Assembly: GCF_036898095.1 (NCBI RefSeq)
Contig: NC_090744.1
Span: 96,269,383 to 96,333,382, forward strand
DNA from: Palaemon carinicauda
Taxonomy: Eukaryota > Arthropoda > Malacostraca > Decapoda > Palaemonidae
Reading direction: 5' to 3'
Length of the DNA: 64,000 bases
This document shows positions 21,940 through 31,115 of this stretch, piece by piece. Made by a program: the position numbers and the translations under genes. Numbering within the stretch: position 1 is the stretch's first letter; every line of letters starts with the position of its first letter. Under the pieces are notes generated by a model. The model worked only from the letters and a program-made list of their open reading frames with translations, had not been told where the DNA came from and made no database searches.

Positions 21940-22141
21940 TTTGTTCCAACACGGAGTACTTACCTTGAACTACTGTACTTTCTTAGGAGTATCTGGGATC
22001 TCCTCCCAACCGACCAGAATTTTGTGTAGTTTACCCTACCTCTGCTTTCTATGCGGGGGAACTTCTGGCGGAGTGATACGCGCCATGAGGCGACCCGGGG
22101 TCAGAGAGCGTGCTCGCTCAGGTCTCGACCTCCAGTAAGTT
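21940..22141 (+). repeat. DIRS-A left ITR
   Basis: Starts TTTGTTCCAACACGGAGTAC. Compared with the right ITR it has a 5-bp insertion near 21975 and scattered substitutions. It ends at CCAGTAAGTTT. Confidence 0.88.
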
Positions 22142-22301
22142 TTCTGGTCGCGTCATGATAACATCTCGCCGCGCTCTCCTTACCCAGTGCGACCCTCTGT
22201 GTCCCACGCTGTCCCCACGTGGTCCTCTTGTGTTCATACTTTACCTTATCCTACCTTTTCCCTCTGTGTTCCTGTGTCTTGTGGTGCTTTACTGGTTCTT
22301 T

Positions 22302-24761
22302 ATGGAGCATCCCCGTCGTTGCCCCGGGCTTATGGCCGGTAAATCTTGTGGGGCTTTTCTGTCCAAGCCGGAAGTCGACCCGTACTCCTTGTGTTCGTCG
22401 TGTAGGAGCAGTGTGTGTTCCCCTGCAGCCATGTGTTCGGAGTGTGAATCCTGGAATGAAGTTAAGTGGGTGCGCTACGGCACCAAAGTGAAAGTTACCA
22501 AGAGGTCGCCGAAGAAGCCAAGCATTGCCTCGCCTCTTCCTTCGCCCGATGCCTCTTCAGAGAGAGCTTCTCTGCCGCCTTCCCCTACCCAGAGTAGGGG
22601 ACGAGGTAAGTCTGTTGCGGGGAAGCGGCCCATTGCTCTTCCCCAGGAGTCCGTGATGTCTGTTGGTGGGGATGTTGTGTCGGTTCAGGCAAGTGGGGGG
22701 CCTGAGGGAGGGACGGGAGTGTGTTTGGGCGACGAGGTCCTGGTGCCAGCAGGTCCTGTCTCTACCGACGATCCTATGTGGGGGAAGGCCGCCACAGCCT
22801 CTTCCCCCGCTTCTTGGATCTGCGTTTCAGGTACGTCAGCGGCCGCGGGAGATGCCGAGATGGAGGATTCACCGAGTTCGGACCCCCTCGCGTGGGCGCC
22901 GCCGAGGACGCCCTTCAGGTCGCCTATGAGACTGGAGGAGGAGTTCGACACCTGGTTTACCCGTAGGAAAGTGCCTCGCTCCTCCCGGCGCCCTCAGCAA
23001 CGCTCCCGCCCGTCTTTCTCCAGCCTTCTTCATCAGCGGACCGGCACGAAGAGCCACCAGCAACTCAGGAGGATTCGGACCGATCAGCACGTTCTTACCA
23101 GTCTTCGGCCTCCTCTTTTGGGTCGTACTCTTTCGCCTCGGAGGACGAAGGTCCGAGGGACTCAAAGAGGAGACGAGAGAGGTCCCGCAGGAGGAGGTCC
23201 CGTTCCCGATCTCGCCACGCCAGGAGGCGTTCCAGATCCCCCAGGAGGAAACACAGGAGGAGCCGCTCGTCAAAAGGAGAATGGGTGCATGTCACCATCC
23301 CACGCAGCCACCTCCTAGGAGCTTCAGCAGCCCCGAGTACCTCTGGCTGGCTCCCGAGAGCTCTTTCTCCATCCTCGAGGTACGGCCCCTCCAGCAGGCC
23401 CGAACATCGACGGAAGTCCTCGCATCAGGTCTCGGTTGACCGGCATAAGCCTGCGAAGGTTCCGACTTCATCCGCCCAGCGGAGAGAGTCGCCCCTTCGG
23501 ACTGGCAGCCTTGTCCCGGCCTCCGGCCCTTCAATAGACCGCCCTGATCATAAGAGTCAACCAGCTAGCACGGGGAAGCCCGCAGCCACATGGATCCCCG
23601 CAGGAGGGGATAGGCCCATGACGGATACCCTCGCCCCAGCGGGGCTGCCCGCTCAGCGAGTCGAGCCGCCAAGGGGTCTCTACGAGACAAGGATGCCTCC
23701 ACCTCAAGCGGAGCCCTCCGCCTTAGACGTTCCTACTCAGGCGGAGGAGCAGTCGGCCGAAGGCCTCGTGGATAGCGGAGAATGTTCGACGGACAAGGTC
23801 TCCACTTATAGGAAGGTCCTGGCCCTCATCAGGCGCCATCATAGGCTGGATGAGCCGAAGCCCTCGACGGACGAAGCCTGGCTCTCTGGGCTTAGCAGGA
23901 TGGTGGATAACCCTGTGCAACAAAGGCCTTTGCTGGCTCTTCCCCTGGTGAGGGACGTTAGGCTGGGTATGGACCACATAGATAGGTTCATAGCCAGCCA
24001 GGCGGATGCTCCCAGGAATCAGAGTGCCTCCAAACTCCTCCAGTTATCTCCCGGAGGGGCGCCGCGGAGGTCCCTGTACGGTTGAGCCAGCAATTGCTAT
24101 CCTGAACCAGGGAGCCGCTGAAGATGAGGCATCCTCCGCTACAGTATGTTTTTCTCCGACGGAAACCTCCATGATGGAGGACATGGCCCTGGATTTGGTA
24201 TACGTATCATCATGGTTGGACTGGTGGGCCTGCACATTAGTAGGTTTTCAGGCCTCCCACGACCTCTCCGTCCCCGAGAACCAGACCTTACTGAGGGAAC
24301 TAATTAGCTCAGGAGGGAAGGCTCTCAAGTTCCTTTCCTACCAGTCCCTCTCTCAGGCAGCCAACTGGGTCCTGCGGAAGAGTGACACAGTCCTGAGTAA
24401 GTTGGTCAGGAGACTACCAGACAGAGAAGCGAGAGCCTTAAGGAACTTACCCCTGTGGGGTGAGTCGGTGTTCCCCCTGAAGGCAGTGGAAGAGACTGTG
24501 GAGAGGTTCAGGAAACTTAAGGATGCGGGAGAACCCAGACCCCCTCCAGCAAGACGGCCTGCCCGTAGGAGACCCTCTTTGGATGTCTCTCACCCTCCCC
24601 GCGCCTCGCCGATCCAGCCCAGAAGGGACACCCCGTCGGTGTCGTGGCGCCAGCCGTCGCAGCCCTCCCGTAGGGGTACTTCGGTCCCTCAGGCGAGCTT
24701 CAGACCATCCTATTCTAACTCCAGGAGAGGACGTTCCAGCTGCGCCTCTCGAAGGAGATAG
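22302..24761 (+). pseudogene. DIRS-A gag, Cys-rich N-terminus and RS domain, frameshifted
   Basis: Gag packages the RNA. The frame starts MEHPRRCPGLMAG at 22302. Residues 7-48 hold the pattern CPG-C-LC-C-VC-C-EC-W, which recurs in DIRS-C and DIRS-E. The coding frame changes near 22970 (to the frame open at 23285-24085) and again near 24075 (to 24006-24761). In the middle part (about 23150-23275) there is an Arg/Ser domain (RSRSRSRHARRRSRSPRRK) preceded by an acidic Ser-rich stretch. The last part (24120-24500) is the helical capsid-like region (ALRNLPLWGESVFPL), followed by a basic Pro/Arg tail. Gag ends at 24761, and the RT frame overlaps it. Confidence 0.78.
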
Positions 24762-26661
24762 GATGGGAGGCCCCCTACTCCTGCCGAAGCCTCAGGTAGG
24801 GGGATGCCTCAAACACTCTTGGCAAGCATGGCGGGACCACGGAGCGGATCCGTGGACCGTAGCAGTTTTGAAGGAAGGATACATGTTGCCCTTACTAGCG
24901 GAGCCGCCCCCTCTGATCCCAGACCAGCAGGCAGAGTGGTTGGCGCCCAAGGACCCCTTGAAAAAGACAGCGTTGCAGGAGGAAGATTCGGCCATGCTCG
25001 CGAAAGGGGCAGTAGAGCCAGTCAAGAATCCAGGACCGGGGTTCTACAGCAGGCTCTTCCTGGTGGAGAAAGCGACAGGGGGCTGGAGACCGGTCATAGA
25101 CCTCTCAGCCCTCAACAAGTTCGTGTGCAAGACCGACTTCAAGATGGACACCCCGAAGTCGGTCTTAGCGGCCTTGAGGGAAGAGGACTTCATAATGTCC
25201 ATATACCTCAAGGACGCCTACTTCCAGATCCCTGTCCACCCCTCCAGCAGGAAGTTCCTAAGATTAAAATGGGGTACCCAGACGTTACAGTTCAGAACCC
25301 TCTGCTTCGGACTGTCGACAGCTCCTCAGGTCTTCACGAGGGTCTTCGCAACAGTCTCAGCCTGGGCACACGAACAGGGCATCCGCCTGATTCGGTACCT
25401 AGACGACTGGTTGTTGCTTTCAGCCTCAGAGGGAGCACTGAAGGAGCAAGGCGCGAAACTTCTGCGGTTCTGCAGCATCTTGGGTATCACCATCAACCTG
25501 GAGAAGTCTCAGCTGATACCCTCCACCAGGATGACGTACCTAGGGATGGTTCTAGACTCTCGGTTGGCGAGAGCCTTCTCCGCGGAGAGACTGGACAACC
25601 TAGAGCTGGTACTCCGGCCCTTCCTGTCGGGCCAGCCCAGGAGAGCCAAGGACTGGCAAAGATTGATAGGCCATCTCGTGTCATGGGAAAAGTTAGTCCC
25701 CCAGGGGAGGCTCAAACTCAGGGGCGTGCAGTGGAACCTGTAGGAGCTCTGGAACCAGGGGGACTCCCCGCACAAGATAGTCCCGGTGTCCCCGGAGACG
25801 AAGGAGGTCCTGAAGTGGTGGCACGTCAGAGCAAACACCCTCAAGGGAATGCCCTTCGCAGTCGACCCTCCGGAGATGCTGCTGTTCACGGACGCATCCA
25901 AGGAGGGTTGGGGAGCCCATCTTCTCGACAAGGCAGCAAAAGGAAAATGGGACTCCGAGGAGGGGAACCAGCACATAAACGTGCTAGAACTGATGGCCAT
26001 GCAAAGGGCATGCCGAGAGTTCGTCCATCTACTCCGGGGAAACACCGTGGCTCTGATGTGCGACAACGCCATGGTGGTGGCCTACGTGAAAAAGCAGGGA
26101 GGACTGAAGTCGAGGGAACTGTGCAGTCTCACAACGGAATTCCTGGAATGGGCAGAGCAGGAGCAGATCAAGATCACAGCCAGGTTCATTCCGGGAAAGA
26201 GGAACGTCTTAGCTGACGGCTTCAGCAGGATGGGTCAAGTTGTAGGGTCGGAATGGTCCCTACACCCAGGAGTGACCAAGACCATCATCCTGAAGTGGGT
26301 CTCTCCGGTAATAGACCTCTTTGCCACGAGACTAAATGCACAGCTCCCTGTGTTTTGTTCTCCTGTGCCAGATCCAACAGCAGCGTTAGAGGACGCCTTT
26401 CAACATCCTTGGGACAATCTCGACGTATACGCCTTCTCCCCCTTCGGAATGCTCAGGCAGGTCCTCAACAGGGTGAGGCGGGCGGACAACCTGTGGATGA
26501 CTTTGGTAGCGCCCTGGTGGCCGGAGAGGGAATGGTTCGCAGACCTAAAGGAACTGGCGCGCCTTCTGCCTTGCCCACTTCCGGACAGGACAGAACTTCT
26601 CCGGCAGCCTCATTTCCAAATGTTTCACGAAAACCCTCGGTCCCTCCGCCTTCACACGTGA
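24523..26661 (+). pseudogene. DIRS-A reverse transcriptase-RNase H with one in-frame stop
   Basis: One frame from 24523 to 26661 with a TAG at 25741-25743. The conserved part begins at GGCLKHSWQAWRDHGADPW (~24798). RT motifs: ATGGWRPVIDLSALNKFV, YLKDAYFQIPV, FGLSTAPQVFTRVF, catalytic RYLDDWLLLS and TYLGMVLD. RNase H follows: LLFTDASKEGWGAHL, NVLELMAMQRA, MCDNAMVVAYV and KRNVLADGFSR. Then comes the DIRS-specific spacer VIDLFATRLNAQLPVF...WDNLDVYAFSPFGML. The stop at VQWNL/ELW is probably a CAG to TAG change. Apart from it the catalytic residues are present. Confidence 0.9.
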
Positions 26662-26662
26662 G

Positions 26663-27690
26663 GTTATCGAGCGTCTCCAGAGGAAGGAAGGATATTCATC
26701 GAAGACCGCAGCAAGTATGTCAGGTTACCTAAGACGGTCGTCGGTCGCGGTATACCAAGCGAAATGGGCTACCTTTACAAAATGGTGCTCCTCGAAGAAC
26801 ATCAGGCCGTTAATGGCCTCCATTCACGAGATAGCAGACTTCCTGGTCTATCTTGGGGACGAAGTGGGCACGTCCATTCCATCCATCAAAGGAGTCCGAG
26901 CGGCGTTGGGCAAAGTCTTCCTCCTAAAGGGCATTGACCTAGGTGCTTCCAGGCATATCTCGATGCTCATCAAGAGCTTCGAACAGTCATGTTCCCCCCC
27001 AGGCCACTAGAGTGCCCCAGTGGGATGTGGGTAGAGTGCTGAAGATGCTTTCTGAGCCTCCTTTCGAGCCTCTTAAGGATATCCTAGACAAGGAGCTCAC
27101 CCTCAAGATGGTTTTCCTGTTAGCCCTTGCATCGGCGAAAAGGGTAAGCGAGATTCATGGGCTGTCTTACGAGGTCTCACACTCGAAGGTCTGGCGAGAA
27201 GCTACCTTCAGGTTCTTACCCACCTTCGTGGCCAAAACTCAGAACCCAGCTGTTTGGGACCCTAGGTTTGAGGGGTTCTCAGTGCCAGCAATCCCGAGGG
27301 ACTTGCTACTGTGCCCAGTCAGGGCAGTACGGAAGTACTGTATCTAGAGAGGACGGCCAGACTTCGCCCCGAGACCAAGAGTCTGTTCGTCTCCTCAGGA
27401 CTGGCGAAGAAGCCGGTATCCAAGAATACGGTCTCCTTCTGGCTGCGACAGGTAATCATGAGAGCCTACGACAGTTCGGGGGTCTCCCTTCCAGGAAAGC
27501 CTAGACCCCATGACATTTGAGGCCTGAGTACTTCGTTGGCCTTCGAGAGGAACATGGCAGTTGGCCAGATCCTGAGAGCAGGTACGTGGTCAAGACAATC
27601 CATCTTTACGGCTCACTACCTAAAGGAATGTTCGAGAAAATCCTTGGACGGGTTCTCTCTTGGTCCCGTCATTTCTGCGCTCCAGAAGAT
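26663..27690 (+). pseudogene. DIRS-A tyrosine recombinase (YR), inactivated
   Basis: YR integrates the circular DNA. The N-terminal helical part (AVYQAKWATFTKWCSSKNIR) runs in one frame to 27010. At a C homopolymer (~26995) the frame changes, and the part to 27347 (FLLALASAKRVSEIHGLSY, with catalytic Arg) lies in another. The frame then reverts at 27311-27520. The HxxR motif reads HDI followed by TGA (27518-27520) in place of Arg, which fits CGA to TGA decay. After the stop, SLAFERN and FTAHYLKE (catalytic Tyr near 27613) are still readable. Confidence 0.87.
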
Positions 27691-28005
27691 TTAAGGTGTA
27701 GATCCGGTGAAGCCGTGGGCGGTAAGTCCAAAAGACACAGGTTCCTTCCCTACCTTTTTCCCCCCGATCACCTTCCCCTTCATGACCCTTGATTCCTTCA
27801 CCTTCCATGGGATACTCTTTCAGTGAAAGAATACTTTTCCAAGGATTTTTACAGAGGTGAGTTACTTAGACACTAAGATAGTTTTTTGCATAGTTTTTCC
27901 CTATTTCTCTTTTTCTATTTTTGGGGTCAGCAAAACCTAGCCTCCTATCTATGTTCCTCTTTTCTCTTCGTCGACGGTCTCTAGGTCCGGAAGGCCACTC
28001 CCACC

Positions 28006-28085
28006 TCCTAAGAAAGTAGTTCAAGGTAAGTACTCCGTGTTGGAACAAATCACAAATTTTAAGTAATTTGTATTTTTCCTAACAG
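28006..28085 (+). repeat. DIRS-A internal complementary region (ICR)
   Basis: The first half (AAGTAGTTCAAGGTAAGTAC...GGAACAAAT) is the complement of the left end, and the second (CACAAATTTTAAGTAATTTG...CGAACTACTTTC) of the right end. Together they give the predicted circle junction TTTGTGA/TTTGTTCC. Confidence 0.9.
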
Positions 28086-28170
28086 TACTTACCTCGAACT
28101 ACTTTCGGGTTATGGCCCGCCCATCCTGCCCTGAGTGCTTTACAGGACTTCGTAGAAACCTATCTATCTA

Positions 28171-28387
28171 AAACTTACTGGAGGTCAAGACCTGAGCGAG
28201 CACGCTCTCTGACCCCGGGTCGCCTCATGGCGCGTATCACTCCGCCAGAGGTTCCGCCGCATAGAAAGTGGAGGTAGGGTAAACTACACAAAATTCTGGT
28301 CGGTTGGGAGGAGATCCCAGATACTCCTAAGAAAGTAGTTCGAGGTAAGTACTGTTAGGAAAAATACAAATTACTTGAAATTTGTGA
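28171..28387 (+). repeat. DIRS-A right ITR
   Basis: Complement of the left ITR. The outermost 35 bp (CTGTTAGGAAAAATACAAAT...TTGTGA) are not in the left ITR but are present in the ICR, as expected for DIRS. Confidence 0.88.
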
Positions 28388-28747
28388 CATTGCTGTAAGA
28401 AATTGCTTTATGAAAGGATGAAAATAAAAGATGCTACAGACTCTCCAAAAGGAAATGTTGACTTATATGGAGAATAGCTTTGGATTGAGGAGTCTCCATA
28501 CTTTTATGCGTGAAATTACTTTATGTTGCTCAGAATATTTTCTGTTTAGAATTTAATGATAGACATACATGGAGATTTTAACTACTAGACTATCTTCCGT
28601 CCCTTCATTACTGTATTACAATGAGTAGTATGGTTTCCTTGAACATTTTATCCAAACATTATACAGTACAGAAGTAATATCTTCTGAGTCACGACCTTGC
28701 TAATTAAACACCTGCTTCATTTTACTATTTTTTTTCATTTGTTTCAG
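28388..28747. other. Remainder of GCP6 intron 3
   Basis: No feature apart from the polypyrimidine tract TTTTTTTCATTTGTTTCAG at its end. Confidence 0.5.
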
Positions 28748-28998
28748 GAACTCCCAAGATTCTTACCGGATGGCCCTTTGAATTACGGTGATACTTATGA
28801 CTATTCAGCACAACACCGGTTTCATTTTACTAATTTTACGGCAGATGTTTTCAAGATTTCATCTGAAGAAGCACAAAGATATAGAGATGACGTATCATTA
28901 CCTATCTCTAAGGATCTGTTAGGTTTAACAACTGCTCCACCTGGTACTGGCATAAATCCAATGATTTTTCCCAAGGATGAATCAGAATCAGCTGGAAA
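28748..28998 (+). CDS. TUBGCP6: GCP6-like, coding exon 4
   Basis: 251 nt, phase 0 in, phase 2 out, donor GGAAA/GTAAGA. Encodes ELPRFLPDGPLNYGDTYDYS, then FKISSEEAQRYRDDVSLP and TAPPGTGINPMIFP. In vertebrate GCP6 the matching place has the VLPRKRDYF...GYDCDDLSVFEMDV region and later APGTGLPTVGLF, in the same order. Intron 4 (28999-36986, 7988 bp) carries DIRS-B. Confidence 0.85.
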
Positions 28999-29069
28999 GT
29001 AAGAACATTGTTTAATTTTCATTTTGATTTTGGGAATCGTAGTAATTAGTTGAATTATGAAAAAATTTA

Positions 29070-29347
29070 TTTCTGGGCTCGAACCTGTGCCGCCCAGTGA
29101 ATAAGCTCCATTTAGCACTTATTCTTAGGTAATTTACTGCTAAATATACCAGAGAAAAAATGTAAAGGAGTGCTAGGTTAACTAGCTCGCTCACCTATTG
29201 GTGTCGGTATAAAATTGGGCGTATATTCCAGAGGTCCCGCACTATTTAGATTAATCCACGACAGAGAACCCCAATAGAGGAGAGCCGTTCAACCTCACTC
29301 GGTACTACTACAATGCATCCGCTCAGAACCCAACTCCTTTTAGCACA
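29070..29347 (+). repeat. DIRS-B left ITR
   Basis: Begins TTTCTGGGCTCGAACCTGTG and runs to CCAACTCCTTTTAGCAC. By eye it is almost identical to the complement of 36425-36700. Confidence 0.92.
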
Positions 29348-30423
29348 ACGTTCAAAGTAACCCGCTTTTTTTCTGGTGCTCTCGCTTTTGGATATTTTCT
29401 AGTGAATTATGGCTTCTTCGTCGGTTTCCCAGGAGACACCGTCTAAGTTAAGTACCAAGCTGGATTTTACTGTGTTTTGAGCAACCTAGATCGTTTAATA
29501 TTTATATTATAGGAGTTTATTCTCTTCGTTCATACCGATCTTGCTTGATTTCACTACAGTTGGTACTCCTGTTTTTGAGAGCTTTTAATTTTCACTTGCG
29601 GTGTTACTATGTGTATTATTTTTTTTTATCAAATATTATTTGTTATTGTGAATATTCATTATTTAGCGTCTAGAATCCTCGTGGTTCAAATTTTGGGCCG
29701 ATATCATTTACGTATCGCTATGGCTGCCGACCGTGCTAAGGCGGCAATGTTATTTTAGCCATCAGGTGTGTCTTTTGTGATTTAATTATTTATGTTGCAT
29801 GCCTTGCCCAAAAAATTTTCAATGTGTTTATTCATATATTTAACGCTATTATTATTATTATAATGAATATTTGTGCCATTACTCCGTTTGATCTGTCTGA
29901 TTGGGGATCGTCAGTTGGTAGCCCTGCTGCCTCGTATCACGTGATCCTCCCCCACGCTCCCCCTCTAGCTAGGTGGGAGGCTAGGCTTCTCCCCCCCTCC
30001 ACTAAGGGACCGTTGCCTTCCCTCCTTTTAGAGGGGGTAGTTAAGTGTTTATGGACTTTGTCCTCCGGGTGGCCCGGCGGTTTAGTCTCTGTCTAGTCTG
30101 GTTGGCCACCGGTCTACAGAGTTGGATCCCGGTGTACCCTATTTTATATTCACTTTTCATTCTGGCTTATGTTATACGAAACCCTCCGGGTTCGATTGGC
30201 AGTTCTTAGTTACAGTTCCGCCCCCCTATTATTTTATAACATTTCCTATGATGATTATATATGACAGATCACTACCCCGGAGTCCCTAAAGGAATTGGTA
30301 TTGAATATACCTTTATTTCCCGGCCCGGGGTCTACCCCACCCCGGGAAATCAGACACTATGTGTCTTAATTTCTTGTTTTTGCATCCTTTTTTATGCTCC
30401 CGGCTTGACCGGATTGGATGGCT

Positions 30424-30553
30424 ATACTTTAGTTACAAGTTAGACTTATGTTTAGGCCCGGGACCCCCGGTCCCGCCCCTATGTAAGAATATTATAGTTA
30501 AGCTCTAACCTTGCGTTAGACCTATGTTAGGCCCGGGTCCTCCGGACCCGCCC

Positions 30554-30612
<59 letters not shown>

Positions 30613-30800
30613 ATTTTATTTTTTACAGTCTAATCTTGTGTTAGACCTATTTTAGGCCCTACTTAAAAGAATAGTATAGTTAAACTCTATTCTTGTGTTA
30701 GACCTATGTTAGGCCACTTATAGAATAGTAGTTAGGCTCTAATCTTGTGTTAGACCTATGTTAGGCCCGGGTCCTCCAGACCCGCCCCTAATTAAGAGAA
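30424..30800 (+). repeat. DIRS-B 5' tandem units and poly-A run
   Basis: At least four degenerate units containing TTAGACCTATGTTAGGCCC and GGGTCCTCCGGACCCGCCCC (itself palindromic: GGGTCCTCCGGACCC) repeat at ~60-70-bp spacing. A run of 54 A (30556-30609) interrupts them. They precede gag and may belong to its promoter or leader. Confidence 0.75.
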
Positions 30801-30832
30801 TTACAGTTTCTCATATACTATTCTTTTTACAG

Positions 30833-31003
30833 ATGGTGCATTGTCTGACGCCGGCCTGTGCAGCTGTTCTGCACCAGCCTTGTGGCCACTCCGTCTGCCG
30901 ATCTCACGCCCCTTGTGGGGTTCAACTGGAAGACGTTGTGGTATGGCACCCGGATAACTGTGTGATTTGCTTCGACCTCATCACTACCCTTGGTTCTGAC
31001 TCG
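30833..31003 (+). CDS. DIRS-B gag, exon 1 (Cys/His-rich)
   Basis: 57 codons from the ATG at 30833 to the donor GACTCG/GTGAGT. It reads MVHCLTPACAAVLHQPCGHS and continues with several Cys/His (CRSHAPCG, CVICFDL), a zinc-finger-like N-terminus comparable in position to the CPG/C motif of the other DIRS gags. It joins in phase 0 with 31116. An acceptor-like TTCTTTTTACAG lies directly before the ATG, so a further 5'UTR intron is possible. Confidence 0.75.
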
Positions 31004-31115
31004 GTGAGTCCCGTTGGCTATATTGCCTTCTTATTTTATTTACTATTAGTAAGATATCTATGGTCTTGAAGGATCATTGGGAGTTTCCCTTTTATAATTC
31101 CCACTATTATTTCAG
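31004..31115 (+). other. Intron inside DIRS-B gag
   Basis: 112 bp, GTGAGT at the 5' end and TATTATTTCAG at the 3' end, between two open frames in phase 0. Unspliced, the exon-1 frame does not read through into the long gag frame, because stops occur within the intron. Confidence 0.75.

Larger units (their letters stand above)
21940..28387 (+). mobile_element. DIRS-A: DIRS-type retrotransposon with ITRs and ICR
   Basis: A 6.4-kb element in GCP6 intron 3. Inverted terminal repeats (21940-22141 and 28171-28387) share CTCCCAACCGACCAGAATTT and GAGGCGACCCGGGGTCAGAG. An internal complementary region at 28006-28085 is the complement of the right end joined to the left end. This is the hallmark of DIRS elements, which form a circle and integrate through a tyrosine recombinase without target duplication. 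Order: gag, RT-RNase H, YR. The element is damaged: two gag frameshifts, one RT stop, and a YR frameshift plus stop. Confidence 0.93.

Noticed and set aside
21940..22141. DIRS-A ends as LTRs or as DNA-transposon TIRs
   Set aside because: The ends are inverted, not direct, repeats, and the ICR with RT and YR genes identifies a DIRS element.
24804..26216. 470-codon frame over DIRS-A RT as an extra gene
   Set aside because: Lies wholly inside RT-RNase H in another phase and shows no domain. Kept only as part of the overlap observation for DIRS-B.
29409..29480. Short ORF MASSSVSQETPSK as the first gag exon of DIRS-B
   Set aside because: No good donor site follows, and no frame connection to 30833 could be shown.
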